From: CAWEYO01 sp963813315
GTDB taxonomy: Bacteria; Pseudomonadota; Alphaproteobacteria; Rhizobiales; Rhizobiaceae
Direction of reading: 5' to 3'
DNA length: 64,000 nt
Assembly: GCA_963813315.1 (NCBI GenBank)
Contig: CAWEYO010000017.1
Coordinates: 186,001 to 250,000 of the forward strand
The notes under the pieces were generated by a model. That model was not told the origin of the DNA. It saw only the letters and a list, made by a program, of their open reading frames with translations, and searched no databases. A program made the translations under genes and the position numbers. Of the stretch, positions 49,740-60,741 are shown one piece after another. Position 1 is the first letter of the stretch; every line of letters begins with the position of its first letter.

Positions 49740-51677
49740 GTGAAGGTATTCGCGTTGCGCCATTTCTGCCTGGCAATCGGCGCGGCTTTCTGTGGGGCGG
49801 CTGTGCTGGGGCCGACGCATGCACGGGCCCTTGAACTGTTCGGAATCAACATCTTCGGTCGCGACAAGGCCGATGAAGCCGAAGAAACCATCGGCGAACC
49901 GCAAAACTATACCGTGGAATTTGCCGTAACGAGCGACGAGAGCGGCGTCGAGAAGGCGTTGAAGGGCGCGTCGAACCTCTGGAACGACCGCAAGGAACCT
50001 GCATCCGGCGCTGCCGGATTGCTCGCCAAGGCGCGGGGCGATTATCAGCGGCTCTTGGCAACACTCTACGGGCTGGGGCGATATGGCGGGACGATCAGCA
50101 TCCTGGTCGACGGCCGCGAGGCAGCGGACCTGCCGCCTGACACGGCGGTCGCCGAGCCGGCGTCGGTCAGCATCGCTGTCAACCCCGGACCGGTCTTCCT
50201 GTTCGACAAGGCAAGTATCATCAACCAAGCGCCTCCCCCGGCGCACCGGCGCGACCGAGTTCCGCTTCCGCAGGACGAGGGTTTTGCCCCTGGCGAGGCG
50301 GCGCGTTCCGGTGTCATACTCCAGTCCGAAAAGCTGGCGATCGAAGCCTGGCGCCAACAGGGCCATGCCAAGGCAAAGGTCGCGAACCGCAGCGTTACCG
50401 CCGATCACGGCCCCAATACGGTGGATGCCGTGATCGACATCGAGCCTGGCCGCACGGCATATTACGACGGTGTCGCGGTCGAGGGTACGGAGCGTATGGA
50501 CCCGGCCTTCGTCGCCTGGATGACCGGTCTCAAGCCCGGCCAGGAATACGACCCGGACGATCTGGAGCGCGCAAACAAGCGGCTGTCGCAACTCGACGTG
50601 TTCCGCGCCCTGCGTATCCAGGAAGCGGATGCGATCAGGGAAGATGGCCGTCTGCCGCTTACCGTGGTGGTTCAGGAGCGCAAACCTCGCCGGTTTGGCG
50701 TCGGCGGCAGCTATTCGACGCTGGACGGCCTCGGGCTCGAAGCCTACTGGCTGCACCGCAATCTTTTCGGGAAGGCCGAGAAGCTGCGCTTCGACGCAAA
50801 GGTCGCGGGCATCGGCGACAATACCGGCGGCTTCAGTGCCGATGAGCTGACATACCGGCTCGGCGTGACCTTCATAAAGCCCGGCGTCTACACGCCCGAT
50901 ACCGATTTTGTCGCATCACTCTTCGGCGAACGCGAGGTTCTGGATACCTATACGCGAACGGGCGTACTCGGCCAGGTCGGCTTCAATCACGTATTCACGG
51001 AGGAACTGTCGGGGCGACTGTTCCTCAATGGGGAATATGCTGAGTTCGAGGATGACACTTTCGGCATCCGCGATTTCACGACGGTCAGCACGCTGGGCGG
51101 CCTCACTTTCGACAACCGTGACAACAAGGTCGACCCCACGGAAGGCTACTACGCCGAGGGAGTCGCGGAACCGTTCTACGAGTTCATCTACGGCAATGCA
51201 GCCGCGCGCTTTACGGCCGAAGGGCGGACGTACTACGGCTTTGGAGAAGAAAACCGCGTGGTTCTCGCCGGCCGTCTCAAGTTCGGCACCCTGTTCGGCT
51301 CAACGATTCCCGAAACCGCGCCCGACAAACTGTTCTTCACAGGCGGCGGCGGTTCGGTGCGCGGCTACGCCTATCGCAGCATCGGCGTGGTGACGCCGGA
51401 GAACACAGTCGTGGGCGGACTTTCGCTGATTGAAGGATCGGCCGAAATTCGCGCACGTGTGACGGAAACGATCGGGGTCGTGGCATTTGCCGATGCGGGC
51501 TATGTAGGCGCAGACTTGTTCCCCGACTTCGCGGATGAGCTTCGCATCGGCGTGGGCGCCGGCCTGCGCTATTATACGGGACTGGGCCCGATCAGGCTGG
51601 ATCTCGCCGTGCCGCTCGACCCGCAGCCCGACGACCCGAACGTGGCGTTCTACGTTGGAATAGGACAGGCGTTTTGA
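49740..51677 (+). CDS. tamA: Autotransporter assembly outer-membrane protein TamA
   Basis: Outer-membrane BamA-type protein that works with TamB in inserting outer-membrane proteins or moving lipids. 645 residues: signal peptide (LRHFCLAIGAAFCGAAVLGP), POTRA domains (GPVFLFDKASIINQAPPPAH, then EGTERMDPAFVAWMTGLKPG) and a C-terminal beta-barrel with the GGGGSVRGYAYRSIG lid-lock motif and final LRIGVGAGLRYYTGLGPIRL, VAFYVGIGQAF. I chose GTG 49740 with AGGA six bases ahead; TTG 49734 is possible. The stop overlaps the tamB start. Confidence 0.92.
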   Translation: MKVFALRHFCLAIGAAFCGAAVLGPTHARALELFGINIFGRDKADEAEETIGEPQNYTVEFAVTSDESGVEKALKGASNLWNDRKEPASGAAGLLAKARGDYQRLLATLYGLGRYGGTISILVDGREAADLPPDTAVAEPASVSIAVNPGPVFLFDKASIINQAPPPAHRRDRVPLPQDEGFAPGEAARSGVILQSEKLAIEAWRQQGHAKAKVANRSVTADHGPNTVDAVIDIEPGRTAYYDGVAVEGTERMDPAFVAWMTGLKPGQEYDPDDLERANKRLSQLDVFRALRIQEADAIREDGRLPLTVVVQERKPRRFGVGGSYSTLDGLGLEAYWLHRNLFGKAEKLRFDAKVAGIGDNTGGFSADELTYRLGVTFIKPGVYTPDTDFVASLFGEREVLDTYTRTGVLGQVGFNHVFTEELSGRLFLNGEYAEFEDDTFGIRDFTTVSTLGGLTFDNRDNKVDPTEGYYAEGVAEPFYEFIYGNAAARFTAEGRTYYGFGEENRVVLAGRLKFGTLFGSTIPETAPDKLFFTGGGGSVRGYAYRSIGVVTPENTVVGGLSLIEGSAEIRARVTETIGVVAFADAGYVGADLFPDFADELRIGVGAGLRYYTGLGPIRLDLAVPLDPQPDDPNVAFYVGIGQAF

Positions 51678-54600
51678 CCCGGATTCTGCTGGCCATCATT
51701 TTCTTCATCCTTTCGCTGCCTGCGATTGCGCAGGACACGGCGGAGGAAGAGCGTTCCTCTTTCATTCGTTTCATCGAGGACCAGCTATCAACGCCGAACC
51801 GCCAGATCAGGATTTCGGGCATCCAGGGCGTGCTGTCGTCGAACGCGACGATCGGGGAGATTACCATTGCCGATCGCGAAAGCGTCTGGCTGCGGATCGC
51901 CAACGCACGGATCGTATGGACGCGCTCCGCGCTGCTGCTTGGACGCCTGACCATCGATACGCTGGCGGCAGACAGTATCGACGTATTGAGAAAGCCGCTG
52001 CCGGATGAGAGCCTGCCCCCGCCGGAGGCCGGCGGCTTCCGGATACCCGAACTGCCGCTGTCGATCACGCTCGGCAATCTCACCGTGCCGCGCGTCACCT
52101 TCGCCGAAAGTGTCTTTGGCCTCGCCTCGCAGATCAGCGTCGCCGGCCGCCTTCGGCTGGCGGATGGCTCGCTCGACACGGCGGTCAACATCACCAGGCT
52201 CGACGGTCCCGGCGGCCAGCTCGCGCTGACGGCAGCCTACGCCAACGCGACCGAGGTCCTAGACCTGGACCTCTCGCTGTCCGAACCGGAAAACGGGATC
52301 ATCGCCAACCTGCTCGGCATTGAAGGCAGGCCGCCCATGGCGCTCGCCCTCAAGGGATCGGGACCGCTTTCGAACCTCGATCTCGGTCTGACGCTGGACG
52401 CGGCGTCCGAACGCGTCCTGACGGGTACGACCAGCGTGCGGCGGCAGGCCGACGGCTTCGCCTTCCAGAGCAATCTTCATGGCCCGATCGCCAGTATCGT
52501 ACCGGCGAAATTCCGCGCATTCTTCGGCGCCGAAACGACGCTGACCGCGAGCGGCCTTTTCAAGCAGGCGGGCGGATTCCGGCTGGACAGCCTCGAATTG
52601 AATAGCGCGGCGCTCGCAATGTCGGCGGCCCTCGAGACGGCGGCGGACGGCTTCCTGCAGCGCCTCAAACTCAATGCGACAATCGAGGATCAATCGGCTG
52701 GAAAGGTTATACTTCCGGTGCCCGGCGGCGAAACCACCGTCGCACGCGCGGCGCTCGTGCTTTCCTTTGGCGAAAGCGGCGCCGAGAGCTGGAACGGCTC
52801 GCTTGACGTGGACAACCTCGTTACCGGGACATTCGGCGCCGACAACGTGACCGTGGCGCTGGGCGGGCTTGCGCAAAATCTTGCGCAGCCGGCCAACCGG
52901 CATATCACCTTCGGCGCCAAGGGAATGGTTTCCGGCATCGTCGCCGATCGCGCCGACGTCCAGGAGGCGATCGGCGATCGCATCATGCTCGACATCGCAG
53001 GCGCGTGGGACGCAGGCCAGCCAATAAAGCTCGACAAGGCACTGCTCACCGGCAACGGGCTCAGCGTCTCGATGGCGGGCAATATCGCTGAGTACGTTTT
53101 CCGGGGAACTATCGGTGTCGACGCGGCGAGCATCGTCCCCTTCTCGGAGCTTGCCGGACGGCAACTCGCGGGTGCACTCAAGCTCGATGCCAACGGCGAA
53201 CTCAGACCTCTTGCGGGCGGCTTCGATCTCACGCTCGACGGAACCGCTATCGGGCTGCGGATCGGCAATTCCGCCGCGGACAATGTGCTGGAGGGCGAAA
53301 CCCGCATTACCGGACGCGTTGCCCGCGGCGAAACCGGGCTCGTTGCCGACAAGCTACGCATCGTCAACAAGCAGGTCGAACTGACGGCGGACGGAACCTT
53401 TGCGACCGGTGCGGCCGATTTCGACTTCGATCTGGCTCTGAACGACCTTGCTCTCCTCTCCGAGCAGGCCTCTGGCCGGCTGACCGGCAAGGGCCGCGCC
53501 GCCGGCACGGACGGACTGATCGGGCTGACATTCGGCGCGGAGGTGGCGGAAGGCACCCTCGCCGGGAAGAAGCTCAGCGATGGGACGATCGGCTTCGAGG
53601 GGACGCTGCAACAGAACGACCTCAATGGGCAGCTCATGGGAAGCGCTCTGCTCGACCAGATCAAGGTCAGCCTGGCATCGGCGATCGCGGTCACCGAAAA
53701 CGAGCGCCGGCTCGGCGATATCGAGTTTACCGCGGGCGAAACCCGCATCACCGGCGACGTCACGCAAAACCGCGAAGGCCTGTTCGACGGCAAGCTGTCC
53801 TTGAGATCGACGGACGTGTCGACCGCCGCTGCGCTGCTTCTCATCGACGCCAGAGGCGCGGCGGAGGCCGATATCGCGCTCAGCATCCAGGATGCGGTAC
53901 AGAAGGCCGACGTGACCGCCACCATTTCCGGTCTTGAAATGGAGACGGTCAGGGTCGGCAAGGCGGATATTCAGGCGGCCATCGTCGACCTGTTCAACGT
54001 TCCTGTCGTCAACGGCAATGTTAAAGCCAGCGATGTGCTGGCGGGCGGCATCGACGTTTCGATGCTCCAGGCAACAGCGGTTCAGAGCTCCAACACCACC
54101 GGTTTTGTTGCAGACGCTCTGCTGAAGAATGGCGCCACGGCGTCGGTCAAGGGTGCGTTGAGCCCGGTCGAGGGCGGGTATCTGGTCGGGTTGACGAACC
54201 TGAACCTGGCTCAGGGCCAGCTCGCCGCACGGTTGGTCGAACCTTCCCGGATTCTTGTTCGCGGGCAGAACGTCACGATCGAGAACCTGATGCTCGATGT
54301 TGGCGGTGGACGCATCTCTGCCACCGGCAAGATCGAGGATACGCTCGATCTCGACGTCGCAATCCGGGCGCTTCCGCTGGCGATCGCAAACATCATCCGG
54401 CCCGACCTGAGGCTTGGGGGCACGCTCGACGGGACCGCACGGATCGGCGGCACCAGAAAAGTGCCCGATATCCAATTCGACATCAGGGGCCGCCAGATTG
54501 CCGCCAGAGCACTGAGCGAGGCCGGTTTGAGATCGATCGATGTCGCCGCCAGGGGAACCTCGACACCCAATCGGCTCAATATCGATGCCTCCGTCACCAG

Positions 54601-56273
54601 CCCGGAAGGCTTGCGTGCGACGGTCGCCGGGGGCGTGCCGCTCGATGACGGGCAGCTCGCGCTCAACGTGGCTCTCAACACCTTTCCTTTGGCAGTTCTC
54701 AATGCCGCCGCGCCCGGACAAAACCTCAGGGGCGACCTTTCCGGAACTGCGAGGGTGACCGGCCGGCTGGCCGATCCGGCCGCAACGTTCGAGCTTCGGG
54801 CTGCCGGGGTTCGGGCAGCGCCAGCAGACACGGCCGGCGTCTCCCCGCTGGATGTCACCGCTGCGGGCAGCTATGGCGGCAAGGTGTTGACCCTTTCCTC
54901 GGTGACTGTCCGAGGCGCCCAGGGGCTGACGGTTTCCGCCAGCGGCCGCGTGCCGCTTGCCGGCAGCGGCATGGGCGTCAGGTATCAACGGCAGCGCGCC
55001 GCTCGGGCTTGCGAACCGCTTCCTCGCCGAACGAGGGGCGCAGGTTTCCGGCACGCTGAGGCTTGATGCCAATATCTCCGGCAGCATTCGTCAGCCGGCC
55101 GTCCATGGCACATTCTCCACAGCGGGCGCTGGCTTCGTCGATCCGCAGAGCAATGTGCGGCTGCGCGACATCGCCGTGACGGCAAATATCGATGGCGAAA
55201 CGGTGACGATCCGCAATGCGTCCGCCGCTATTGCATCTGGCGGCAGGATCAGCGCGACGGGCACGATCTCAACCAACGCGGCGGCAGGCTTTCCGGCCAA
55301 TATCAGGATCACGCTGAACCAGGCGCGTTACGCCGATGGAAGCATGGTCGTCGCGACGCTGAACGGCAACCTTGCCATGACGGGTCCCCTCACCCGTGAT
55401 CCGCTGTTGTCCGGCACCATAGACGTCGACCGGGCGGAAATCACGGTGCCCGATACGTTGGGCGGTGGAGCCGCTACAATCGACGTCAAGCACATCTCGC
55501 CGCCCAAGGCCGTCGTAGCTACATTGAAGCGCGCGCGCGCCAGTGACGGCACGCCGACCCCGACGGCGCGTCCGAGCGTCGTGCGGCTCGACGTCACGGT
55601 AAACGCACCTCGCCGGATCTTCGTGCGCGGGCGCGGCCTCGATGCCGAACTGGGCGGCTCCGTGCGCCTCACCGGGCCTGTCACCAATATCCAGCCGGTC
55701 GGCGGTTTCAACCTGATCCGCGGCCGGCTGTCGATCCTCGGCCAACGCATCACATTCGACGAAGGCACTGTATCGTTGGTCGGCGATCTTGACCCGTTCC
55801 TGGATTTCGTCGCCCGATCGGCAGGCAGAGATATCACCGTGTTCATTACGGTGCGCGGACGCGTCTCGGACCTGAACGTGTCGTTCTCCTCGCAACCCGA
55901 ACTGCCGCAGGATGAGGTGCTCGCCCGCCTCATCTTCAATCGCGGCATCAACGAATTGTCTCCGTTCCAGATCGCCCAGCTGGCGGCGGCCGCCGCCGAG
56001 CTTGCCGGCGGCTCCAACAACTCCTTGGTGGGCAATCTGCGCGCCGCAACCGGACTGGACGACATCGATGTCGTCACCGATAGCGAAGGCAACGCGGCGG
56101 TGCGGGCCGGACGCTATATCACCGACAACGTCTATCTCGGCGTCGAGGCGGGCGCGAAGGGCACCACCAGAGGCACGATCAACCTCGACATTACCGAAAA
56201 CCTGAAGGCGCGCGGCGGCGTTGGCTCGGATGGAGATTCGAGCCTCGGCGTGTTTTACGAAAAGGACTACTGA
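51674..56273 (+). CDS. tamB: Translocation and assembly module protein TamB (DUF490), one frameshift
   Basis: Very long periplasm-spanning AsmA-like protein, about 1,530 residues. The TTG start overlaps the tamA TGA (TTGA), and a signal/anchor (ILLAIIFFILSLPAIAQ) follows. The bulk is repeating beta-rich segments, and the C-terminal DUF490 domain has RGRLSILGQRITFDEGTVSL, PELPQDEVLARLIFNRGINE and YITDNVYLGVEAGAKGTTRG. One shift near 54,965-54,985 (after RVPLAGSGMG) splits it into a 1,100- and a 430-residue part. As it stands the product would lack the domain that contacts TamA. Confidence 0.9.
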
Positions 56274-56310
56274 CGCGTGGAAATTCCAACCGCGTAACGG
56301 AGAAACGACC

Positions 56311-56706
56311 ATGGAAATCAAACGGAGCGGCTCACAGCCGTCAGGAAAGGGACCGGCAGACTGGTTTACCGGAACCGTCCGCATCGACCCGCTGTTTCCC
56401 GTCGAACCGCCAGCTCGGGTGGCAGCAAACGCGGTAACCTTCGAGCCGGGCGCGCGCACCGCCTGGCACACGCACCCGCTTGGCCAGGTCCTGATCGTGA
56501 CTGCCGGCGCTGGCCGGGTTCAGCGTTGGGGCGGCCCGATCGAAGACATCCGGCCGGGCGATGTGGTGCGCTTCGAGCCCGGCGAAAAGCATTGGCACGG
56601 CGCCACGCCGACCACGGCGATGACTCACATCGCCATTCAGGAGACGTTGGATGGCAAAGCCGTCGACTGGATGGAACACGTCTCCGACGAACAATACAGC
56701 GGTTAG
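56311..56706 (+). CDS. Cupin domain protein
   Basis: 131 residues. Cupin motif 1 is AWHTHPLGQVLIVTAGAGRV (HxH ... G) and motif 2 is RPGDVVRFEPGEKHWHGATP (PGD ... H). It matches the group of small cupins close to carboxymuconolactone-decarboxylase-associated and hydroxynitrile-lyase-like proteins. ATG 56311 has GGAGA ahead. Intact, after tamB by 37 bases. Substrate unknown. Confidence 0.88.
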   Translation: MEIKRSGSQPSGKGPADWFTGTVRIDPLFPVEPPARVAANAVTFEPGARTAWHTHPLGQVLIVTAGAGRVQRWGGPIEDIRPGDVVRFEPGEKHWHGATPTTAMTHIAIQETLDGKAVDWMEHVSDEQYSG

Positions 56707-56726
56707 CGCACGAAGGTATTTCCTGG

Positions 56727-56804
56727 AGTTGTCATTGCGCTCTAACTCTTTGATTTTCGCATGATCTTTCCGAAAACCGCTACGCACTTTTCGGGATCAT
56801 GCTC
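56727..56804. repeat. Dispersed two-hairpin intergenic repeat (copy 2, left part decayed)
   Basis: The right hairpin (GCATGATC ... GATCATGC with CCGAAAA/TTTTCGG inside) is almost identical to 22793-22837. The left hairpin keeps only GCGCTCTA on one side. Placed just after the cupin gene. Confidence 0.75.
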
Positions 56805-56850
56805 CAGCGCCGGCATCGTTCGGTGAAGGAGGCGGTCTCGCTCCAGCGTT

Positions 56851-57049
56851 CGTCATCCCGGAAGCCCTCCGGAGCGCAGCGGAGGAAAGGGCTATCCGGG
56901 ACCCATTGAGCAGCGCAGCCGGGTGGCGGAAAAATGCGACGCCCTGTGAAGTAAACGTAGATGGATCCGGGCCGTTGCCCCACGATATTCGGACCAATGG
57001 GTCCCGGATAGGCTTGCTCCGCTGCGCTGCGCAGCCTTCCGGGATGACG
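56851..57049. repeat. Nested inverted repeat of the CGTCATCCCGG family
   Basis: The outer arms CGTCATCCCGGAAG (56851-56864) and CTTCCGGGATGACG (57036-57049) match perfectly. The inner arms ATCCGGGACCCATTG (56894-56908) and CAATGGGTCCCGGAT (56995-57009) also match perfectly. Between them the GGAGCGCAGCGGAG / CTCCGCTGCGCTGC pieces pair as well. This is a widespread repeat type in Rhizobiales. Confidence 0.88.
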
Positions 57050-57115
57050 GAGAGTTTGGGCGCTCCGCTCATTGCTCCGGCCGATAGCTCGGGCTCGCCC
57101 GCGCAAATCGGCCCA

Positions 57116-57577
57116 TCAGGCCGTACTTGCAACTCCGAACTTGGCATCGGCGCGCTTTTCGAAGGCATGCGTGAACATGCGGAAGGCGCGGTCGAACATC
57201 GCCCCCATCATCGCACCGAGAATGCGGCTCTTGAATTCGTAATCGATGAAGAAATGGATGTCGGTGCCGCCGCCCTCCGCCGGGTCGAACCGCCAGGTGT
57301 TGCTGAGGTAGCGGAACGGGCCGTCGAGATATTTCACATCGATGGCGCTCTCGTCCGGTTTCAGATGGACTTGGCTGGTGAAGGTCTCGCGGATCGCCTT
57401 GTATCCAACCGTCATGTCGGCGACGAGCACGGTGCGGCCGTCACGCTCCTTGCGCGAGCGGACGCTCAGAGCCTCGCATAGCGGCAGGAATTCAGGATAG
57501 CGCTCGACATCGGCCACCAGCGCGAACATTTCGTGAGGCGGATGGCTGACATGCTTGATCGTCTCGTACTGAGGCAT
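57116..57577 (-). CDS. COQ10/RatA-type ubiquinone-binding protein (START-like)
   Basis: 153 residues from ATG 57577 (MPQYETIKHVSHPPHEMFAL). Family markers are DVERYPEFLPLCEALSV, YLDGPFRYLSNTWRF and DYEFKSRILGAMMGAMFD. Members bind ubiquinone and help its function in respiration. Next to lipA on the same strand, ten bases downstream of it, as in many alphaproteobacteria. The open frame to 57652 overlaps lipA and is not used. Confidence 0.9.
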   Translation of the reverse strand: MPQYETIKHVSHPPHEMFALVADVERYPEFLPLCEALSVRSRKERDGRTVLVADMTVGYKAIRETFTSQVHLKPDESAIDVKYLDGPFRYLSNTWRFDPAEGGGTDIHFFIDYEFKSRILGAMMGAMFDRAFRMFTHAFEKRADAKFGVASTA

Positions 57578-57587
57578 GATCCGGCAC

Positions 57588-58553
57588 TTACGCGGAGCTG
57601 CCGAGCTGCGCTTCGCGCGCGGCGCGCAGCCTTGCGAAATCCTCGCCGGCATGGTGCGACGAACGCGTCAGCGGGCTCGACGCCACCAGCAGGAAACCCT
57701 TGGTCTTGCCGATCGTCGCATAGGACTTGAATTCGTCGGGGGTCACAAATTTCATCACCGGATGGTGCTTCTTCGACGGCTGCAGATACTGGCCGATCGT
57801 CATGAAGTCGACATTCGCCGTGCGGAGGTCATCCATCAACTGCAGCACCTCGTTCCGCTCTTCGCCAAGACCCACCATGATGCCGGATTTGGTGAAGATG
57901 GAAGGATCGATTTCCTTGACGCGCTGCAGCAGGCGGATCGAGTGGAAATAGCGCGCGCCGGGCCGAACCGTCAGATAATTGGACGGGACCGTTTCCAGAT
58001 TGTGGTTGAAGACATCCGGCCTGGCCGCAACGACGATTTCCAGCGCGCCTTCCTTGCGCAGGAAATCCGGCGTCAGGATTTCGATCGTGGTGTCCGGCGT
58101 GGCGCGCCGGATGGCGTGGATGACGTCGGCGAAATGCTGCGCGCCGCCGTCCGCGAGATCGTCGCGGTCGACCGACGTGATGACCACATGGGTAAGTCCC
58201 ATCTGCTTGACGGCCCTGGCCACGCTCTCCGGTTCATTCGGATCGAGCGCCGTCGGAATGCCAGTGGCGACGTTGCAGAAGGCGCAGGCGCGCGTGCATA
58301 TCTCGCCCATGATCATGAAGGTGGCGTGCTTCTTCTCCCAGCACTCGCCGATGTTCGGGCAACCGGCCTCCTCGCATACGGTGACCAGCTTGTTCGACCG
58401 CACGATCTCGCGCGTTTCGGCATAGCCTTTGGAGACCGGGGCCTTGACGCGGATCCAGTCGGGCTTGCGCAGCACCTCCTGATCCGGCCGATGCGCCTTC
58501 TCCGGATGCCTGACGCGCGCCCTGTCCGTAACCGTGTCGAGAAGCGTTACCAT
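57588..58553 (-). CDS. lipA: Lipoyl synthase
   Basis: Radical-SAM enzyme inserting two sulfurs into protein-bound octanoate. 321 residues. The auxiliary cluster Cys are in VCEEAGCPNIGEC and the radical SAM cluster in CTRACAFC (C-x3-C-x2-C). The final RSSHHAGED segment holds the conserved Arg-Ser-Ser that ligates the auxiliary cluster. Intact. Its product serves the neighbouring pyruvate dehydrogenase E2. Confidence 0.96.
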   Translation of the reverse strand: MVTLLDTVTDRARVRHPEKAHRPDQEVLRKPDWIRVKAPVSKGYAETREIVRSNKLVTVCEEAGCPNIGECWEKKHATFMIMGEICTRACAFCNVATGIPTALDPNEPESVARAVKQMGLTHVVITSVDRDDLADGGAQHFADVIHAIRRATPDTTIEILTPDFLRKEGALEIVVAARPDVFNHNLETVPSNYLTVRPGARYFHSIRLLQRVKEIDPSIFTKSGIMVGLGEERNEVLQLMDDLRTANVDFMTIGQYLQPSKKHHPVMKFVTPDEFKSYATIGKTKGFLLVASSPLTRSSHHAGEDFARLRAAREAQLGSSA

Positions 58554-58557
58554 TGGC

Positions 58558-58842
58558 TCAGTTCACTCCGCTTGCCTTGGCGCGTCCGAAAAGCCAGAGG
58601 ATGACGATCGCGCCGACAACGGCAACGATCAGGTTTCCGAGGAACCCCTGGTAGTTCACGTTCAAAAGACCTGCCAGCGTGCCGCCGACGAAGGAGCCGG
58701 CAATGCCGACCAGAATGTTGGTGAGAAGGCCATGATCCCTGTTCATGGCCTTTTCGGCAACGTAGCCGGCCAGAAGGCCGACGAGCAGCATGCCGAAAAA
58801 GCCAACGCCCGGCATGCCCATGATTCCGACGCCCTGATCCAT
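58558..58842 (-). CDS. GlsB/YeaQ/YmgE family stress-response membrane protein
   Basis: 94 residues with three hydrophobic segments: GFFGMLLVGLLAGYVAEKAM, LLTNILVGIAGSFVGGTLAG and FLGNLIVAVVGAIVILWLFG. These match the transglycosylase-associated family. ATG 58842 has GAGGAG ahead. Usually induced by stress; the molecular role is not known. Between lpdA and lipA, five bases before lipA. Confidence 0.9.
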   Translation of the reverse strand: MDQGVGIMGMPGVGFFGMLLVGLLAGYVAEKAMNRDHGLLTNILVGIAGSFVGGTLAGLLNVNYQGFLGNLIVAVVGAIVILWLFGRAKASGVN

Positions 58843-58965
58843 CTCGTGTCTCCTCGCGTTGCCTTCCAAGGGTGCCGAGACCCTCGTAACTCAGCACATC
58901 GGGCCAGGCACTACCGCATATAAGTCAGTATTCGCGATCGAAACAGCCCTTACACCGGCTGCCTG

Positions 58966-60411
58966 TCATGCGTTCAGCACACGGCCGTAGGCGTCGAGCA
59001 CGCTCTCCTTCATCATCTCCGAGAGCGTCGGATGCGGGAAGACAGTGTGCATCAGCTCTTCCTCGGTCGTTTCCAGGTTCATCGCGACGACGAAGCCCTG
59101 AATGAGTTCGGTGACTTCAGCGCCGACCATGTGGGCCCCAAGCAACTGGCCGGTCTTCTTGTCGAAGATCGTCTTCACCAGTCCCTGATCCTCGCCAAGG
59201 GCGATCGCCTTGCCATTGGCGCCGAACTGAAACCGTCCGACGCGGATATCCTTGCCCTGCTCCTTCGCCTTCGCCTCGGTGAGGCCGACGGATGCGACCT
59301 GCGGATTGCAGTAGGTGCAGCCGGGGATCATGTTCTTGTCCATCGGGTGGACATTCGGCAGCCCGGCGATCTTTTCCACGCAGATCACGCCTTCATGCTC
59401 GGCCTTGTGGGCCAGCATCGGCGGTCCGGCGACATCGCCGATGGCATAGACGCCCGCAACATTGGTGCGGCCATAGCCATCGATGACAACGGTGCCGCGA
59501 TCCGTCTTTACGCCGAGCGCTTCCAGGCCGAGATTTTCGATGTTGCCCTGCACGCCGACAGCCGAAATCAGGCGGTCGGCCGTGATCGTTTCGACCTTGC
59601 CGTCCTTCATCTGGACATGAGCCGTGACGGAATTGGCTCCCTTCTCGACCTTCGTCACCTTGGCGTCGAGAATGATCTTCATGCCCTGCTTTTCGAATTG
59701 CTTCTTGGCGAAAGCGGAAATCTCGGCATCCTCGACCGGCATGACCTGAGGCAGCAACTCGACCACCGTCACCTCGGCGCCCATTGCGCGATAGAACGAG
59801 GCGAACTCGATGCCGATCGCGCCGGAACCCATCACCAGAAGCGACTTCGGTATTGCCGGCGGAACCATGGCCTCGAAATAGGTCCAGATCAGCTTGCCGT
59901 CCGGCTCGATACCTGGCAGCGCACGCGGCCGAGCGCCGGTGGCCAGAATGATGTGCTTGGCGGTGTAGGTGCCCTCGCCCTTGGTGCCCTTGGGTGCGGG
60001 ATGCTGCGGCTCCATCGGCTTCTTGGACGATTTCGCGACGACGATTTCATTCGGCTTCGTCAGCCGGGCCTCGCCCCAGATGACATCGACCTTGTTCTTT
60101 TTCATGAGGAAGCCGATGCCGCCATTGAGGCGCGCCGACACACCGCGCGAACGTTCGACAACGGCCTTCACATCGGCCGTGACGGTTCCCTCGATCTTCA
60201 GGCCGTAGCTCTTGGCGTGCTCGGCAAAGTGCTTGATCTCGGCGGAGCGCAACAGAGCCTTGGTCGGGATACAGCCCCAGTTGAGACAGATGCCGCCCAG
60301 ATGTTCGCGCTCGACGATTGCCGTTTTCAGGCCGAGTTGCGCGGAGCGGACCGCCGTAACGTAACCGCCCGGGCCCGAACCGATGATGATGACGTCGTAA
60401 TTTTCGGACAT
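58966..60411 (-). CDS. lpdA: Dihydrolipoyl dehydrogenase (E3)
   Basis: Reoxidises the lipoyl arm of E2 and passes electrons to NAD+. 481 residues. FAD motif IIIGSGPGGYVTAVRSAQLG, redox Cys pair in GGICLNWGCIPTKALLRS, NAD motif LLVMGSGAIGIEFASFYRAM, second FAD motif GVYAIGDVAGPPMLAHKAEH and the C-terminal His-Glu pair in VFPHPTLSEMMKES. Intact. Placed with pdhB and pdhC, so it serves pyruvate dehydrogenase. Confidence 0.96.
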   Translation of the reverse strand: MSENYDVIIIGSGPGGYVTAVRSAQLGLKTAIVEREHLGGICLNWGCIPTKALLRSAEIKHFAEHAKSYGLKIEGTVTADVKAVVERSRGVSARLNGGIGFLMKKNKVDVIWGEARLTKPNEIVVAKSSKKPMEPQHPAPKGTKGEGTYTAKHIILATGARPRALPGIEPDGKLIWTYFEAMVPPAIPKSLLVMGSGAIGIEFASFYRAMGAEVTVVELLPQVMPVEDAEISAFAKKQFEKQGMKIILDAKVTKVEKGANSVTAHVQMKDGKVETITADRLISAVGVQGNIENLGLEALGVKTDRGTVVIDGYGRTNVAGVYAIGDVAGPPMLAHKAEHEGVICVEKIAGLPNVHPMDKNMIPGCTYCNPQVASVGLTEAKAKEQGKDIRVGRFQFGANGKAIALGEDQGLVKTIFDKKTGQLLGAHMVGAEVTELIQGFVVAMNLETTEEELMHTVFPHPTLSEMMKESVLDAYGRVLNA

Positions 60412-60483
60412 GCTATTCCTTTCCGAAATCCCCTGCCTACAAGGTCAAGGCGATTGCATTTGCGTATTGTCCGGGTCCGATAG

Positions 60484-60652
60484 CCCCCTCACCCGGCTCG
60501 GGCTTCGCCCTCACCACCCTCTCCCGTGGGGGAGAGGAGATCGCCGGCCGTACCGCCGCGCCCTCTTCTCCCCAGCGGGGAGAAGGTGGCCGAGCCCCCG
60601 GGTCTTGCCTTCGGCGAGCCCAAGGACAGGTTCCGCGAGGCCGGATGAGGGG
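60484..60652. repeat. Palindromic intergenic repeat, CTCACCCGGCTCGGGC family (copy 1)
   Basis: About 170 bases starting CCCCCTCACCCGGCTCGGGC and ending GGCCGGATGAGGGGG, with an inner CTTCTCCCCAGCGGGGAGAA hairpin. Outer words TTTGCG/CATATGCGATAG flank it. A close second copy is at 61453-61588. It fills most of the 330-base gap between the SGNH hydrolase and lpdA. Confidence 0.88.
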
Positions 60653-60741
60653 GCAGTTACCCATATGCGATAGTCCTCCCCACAAGGGGGAGGGAATTGC
60701 ACGGCCTCTCGCCATAGGTTTCGTAACGTTCGCCATCAGCG

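Noticed and set aside
59032..60483. 483-codon plus-strand ORF
   Set aside because: Antisense shadow of lpdA, which has full FAD, NAD and redox-Cys motifs.
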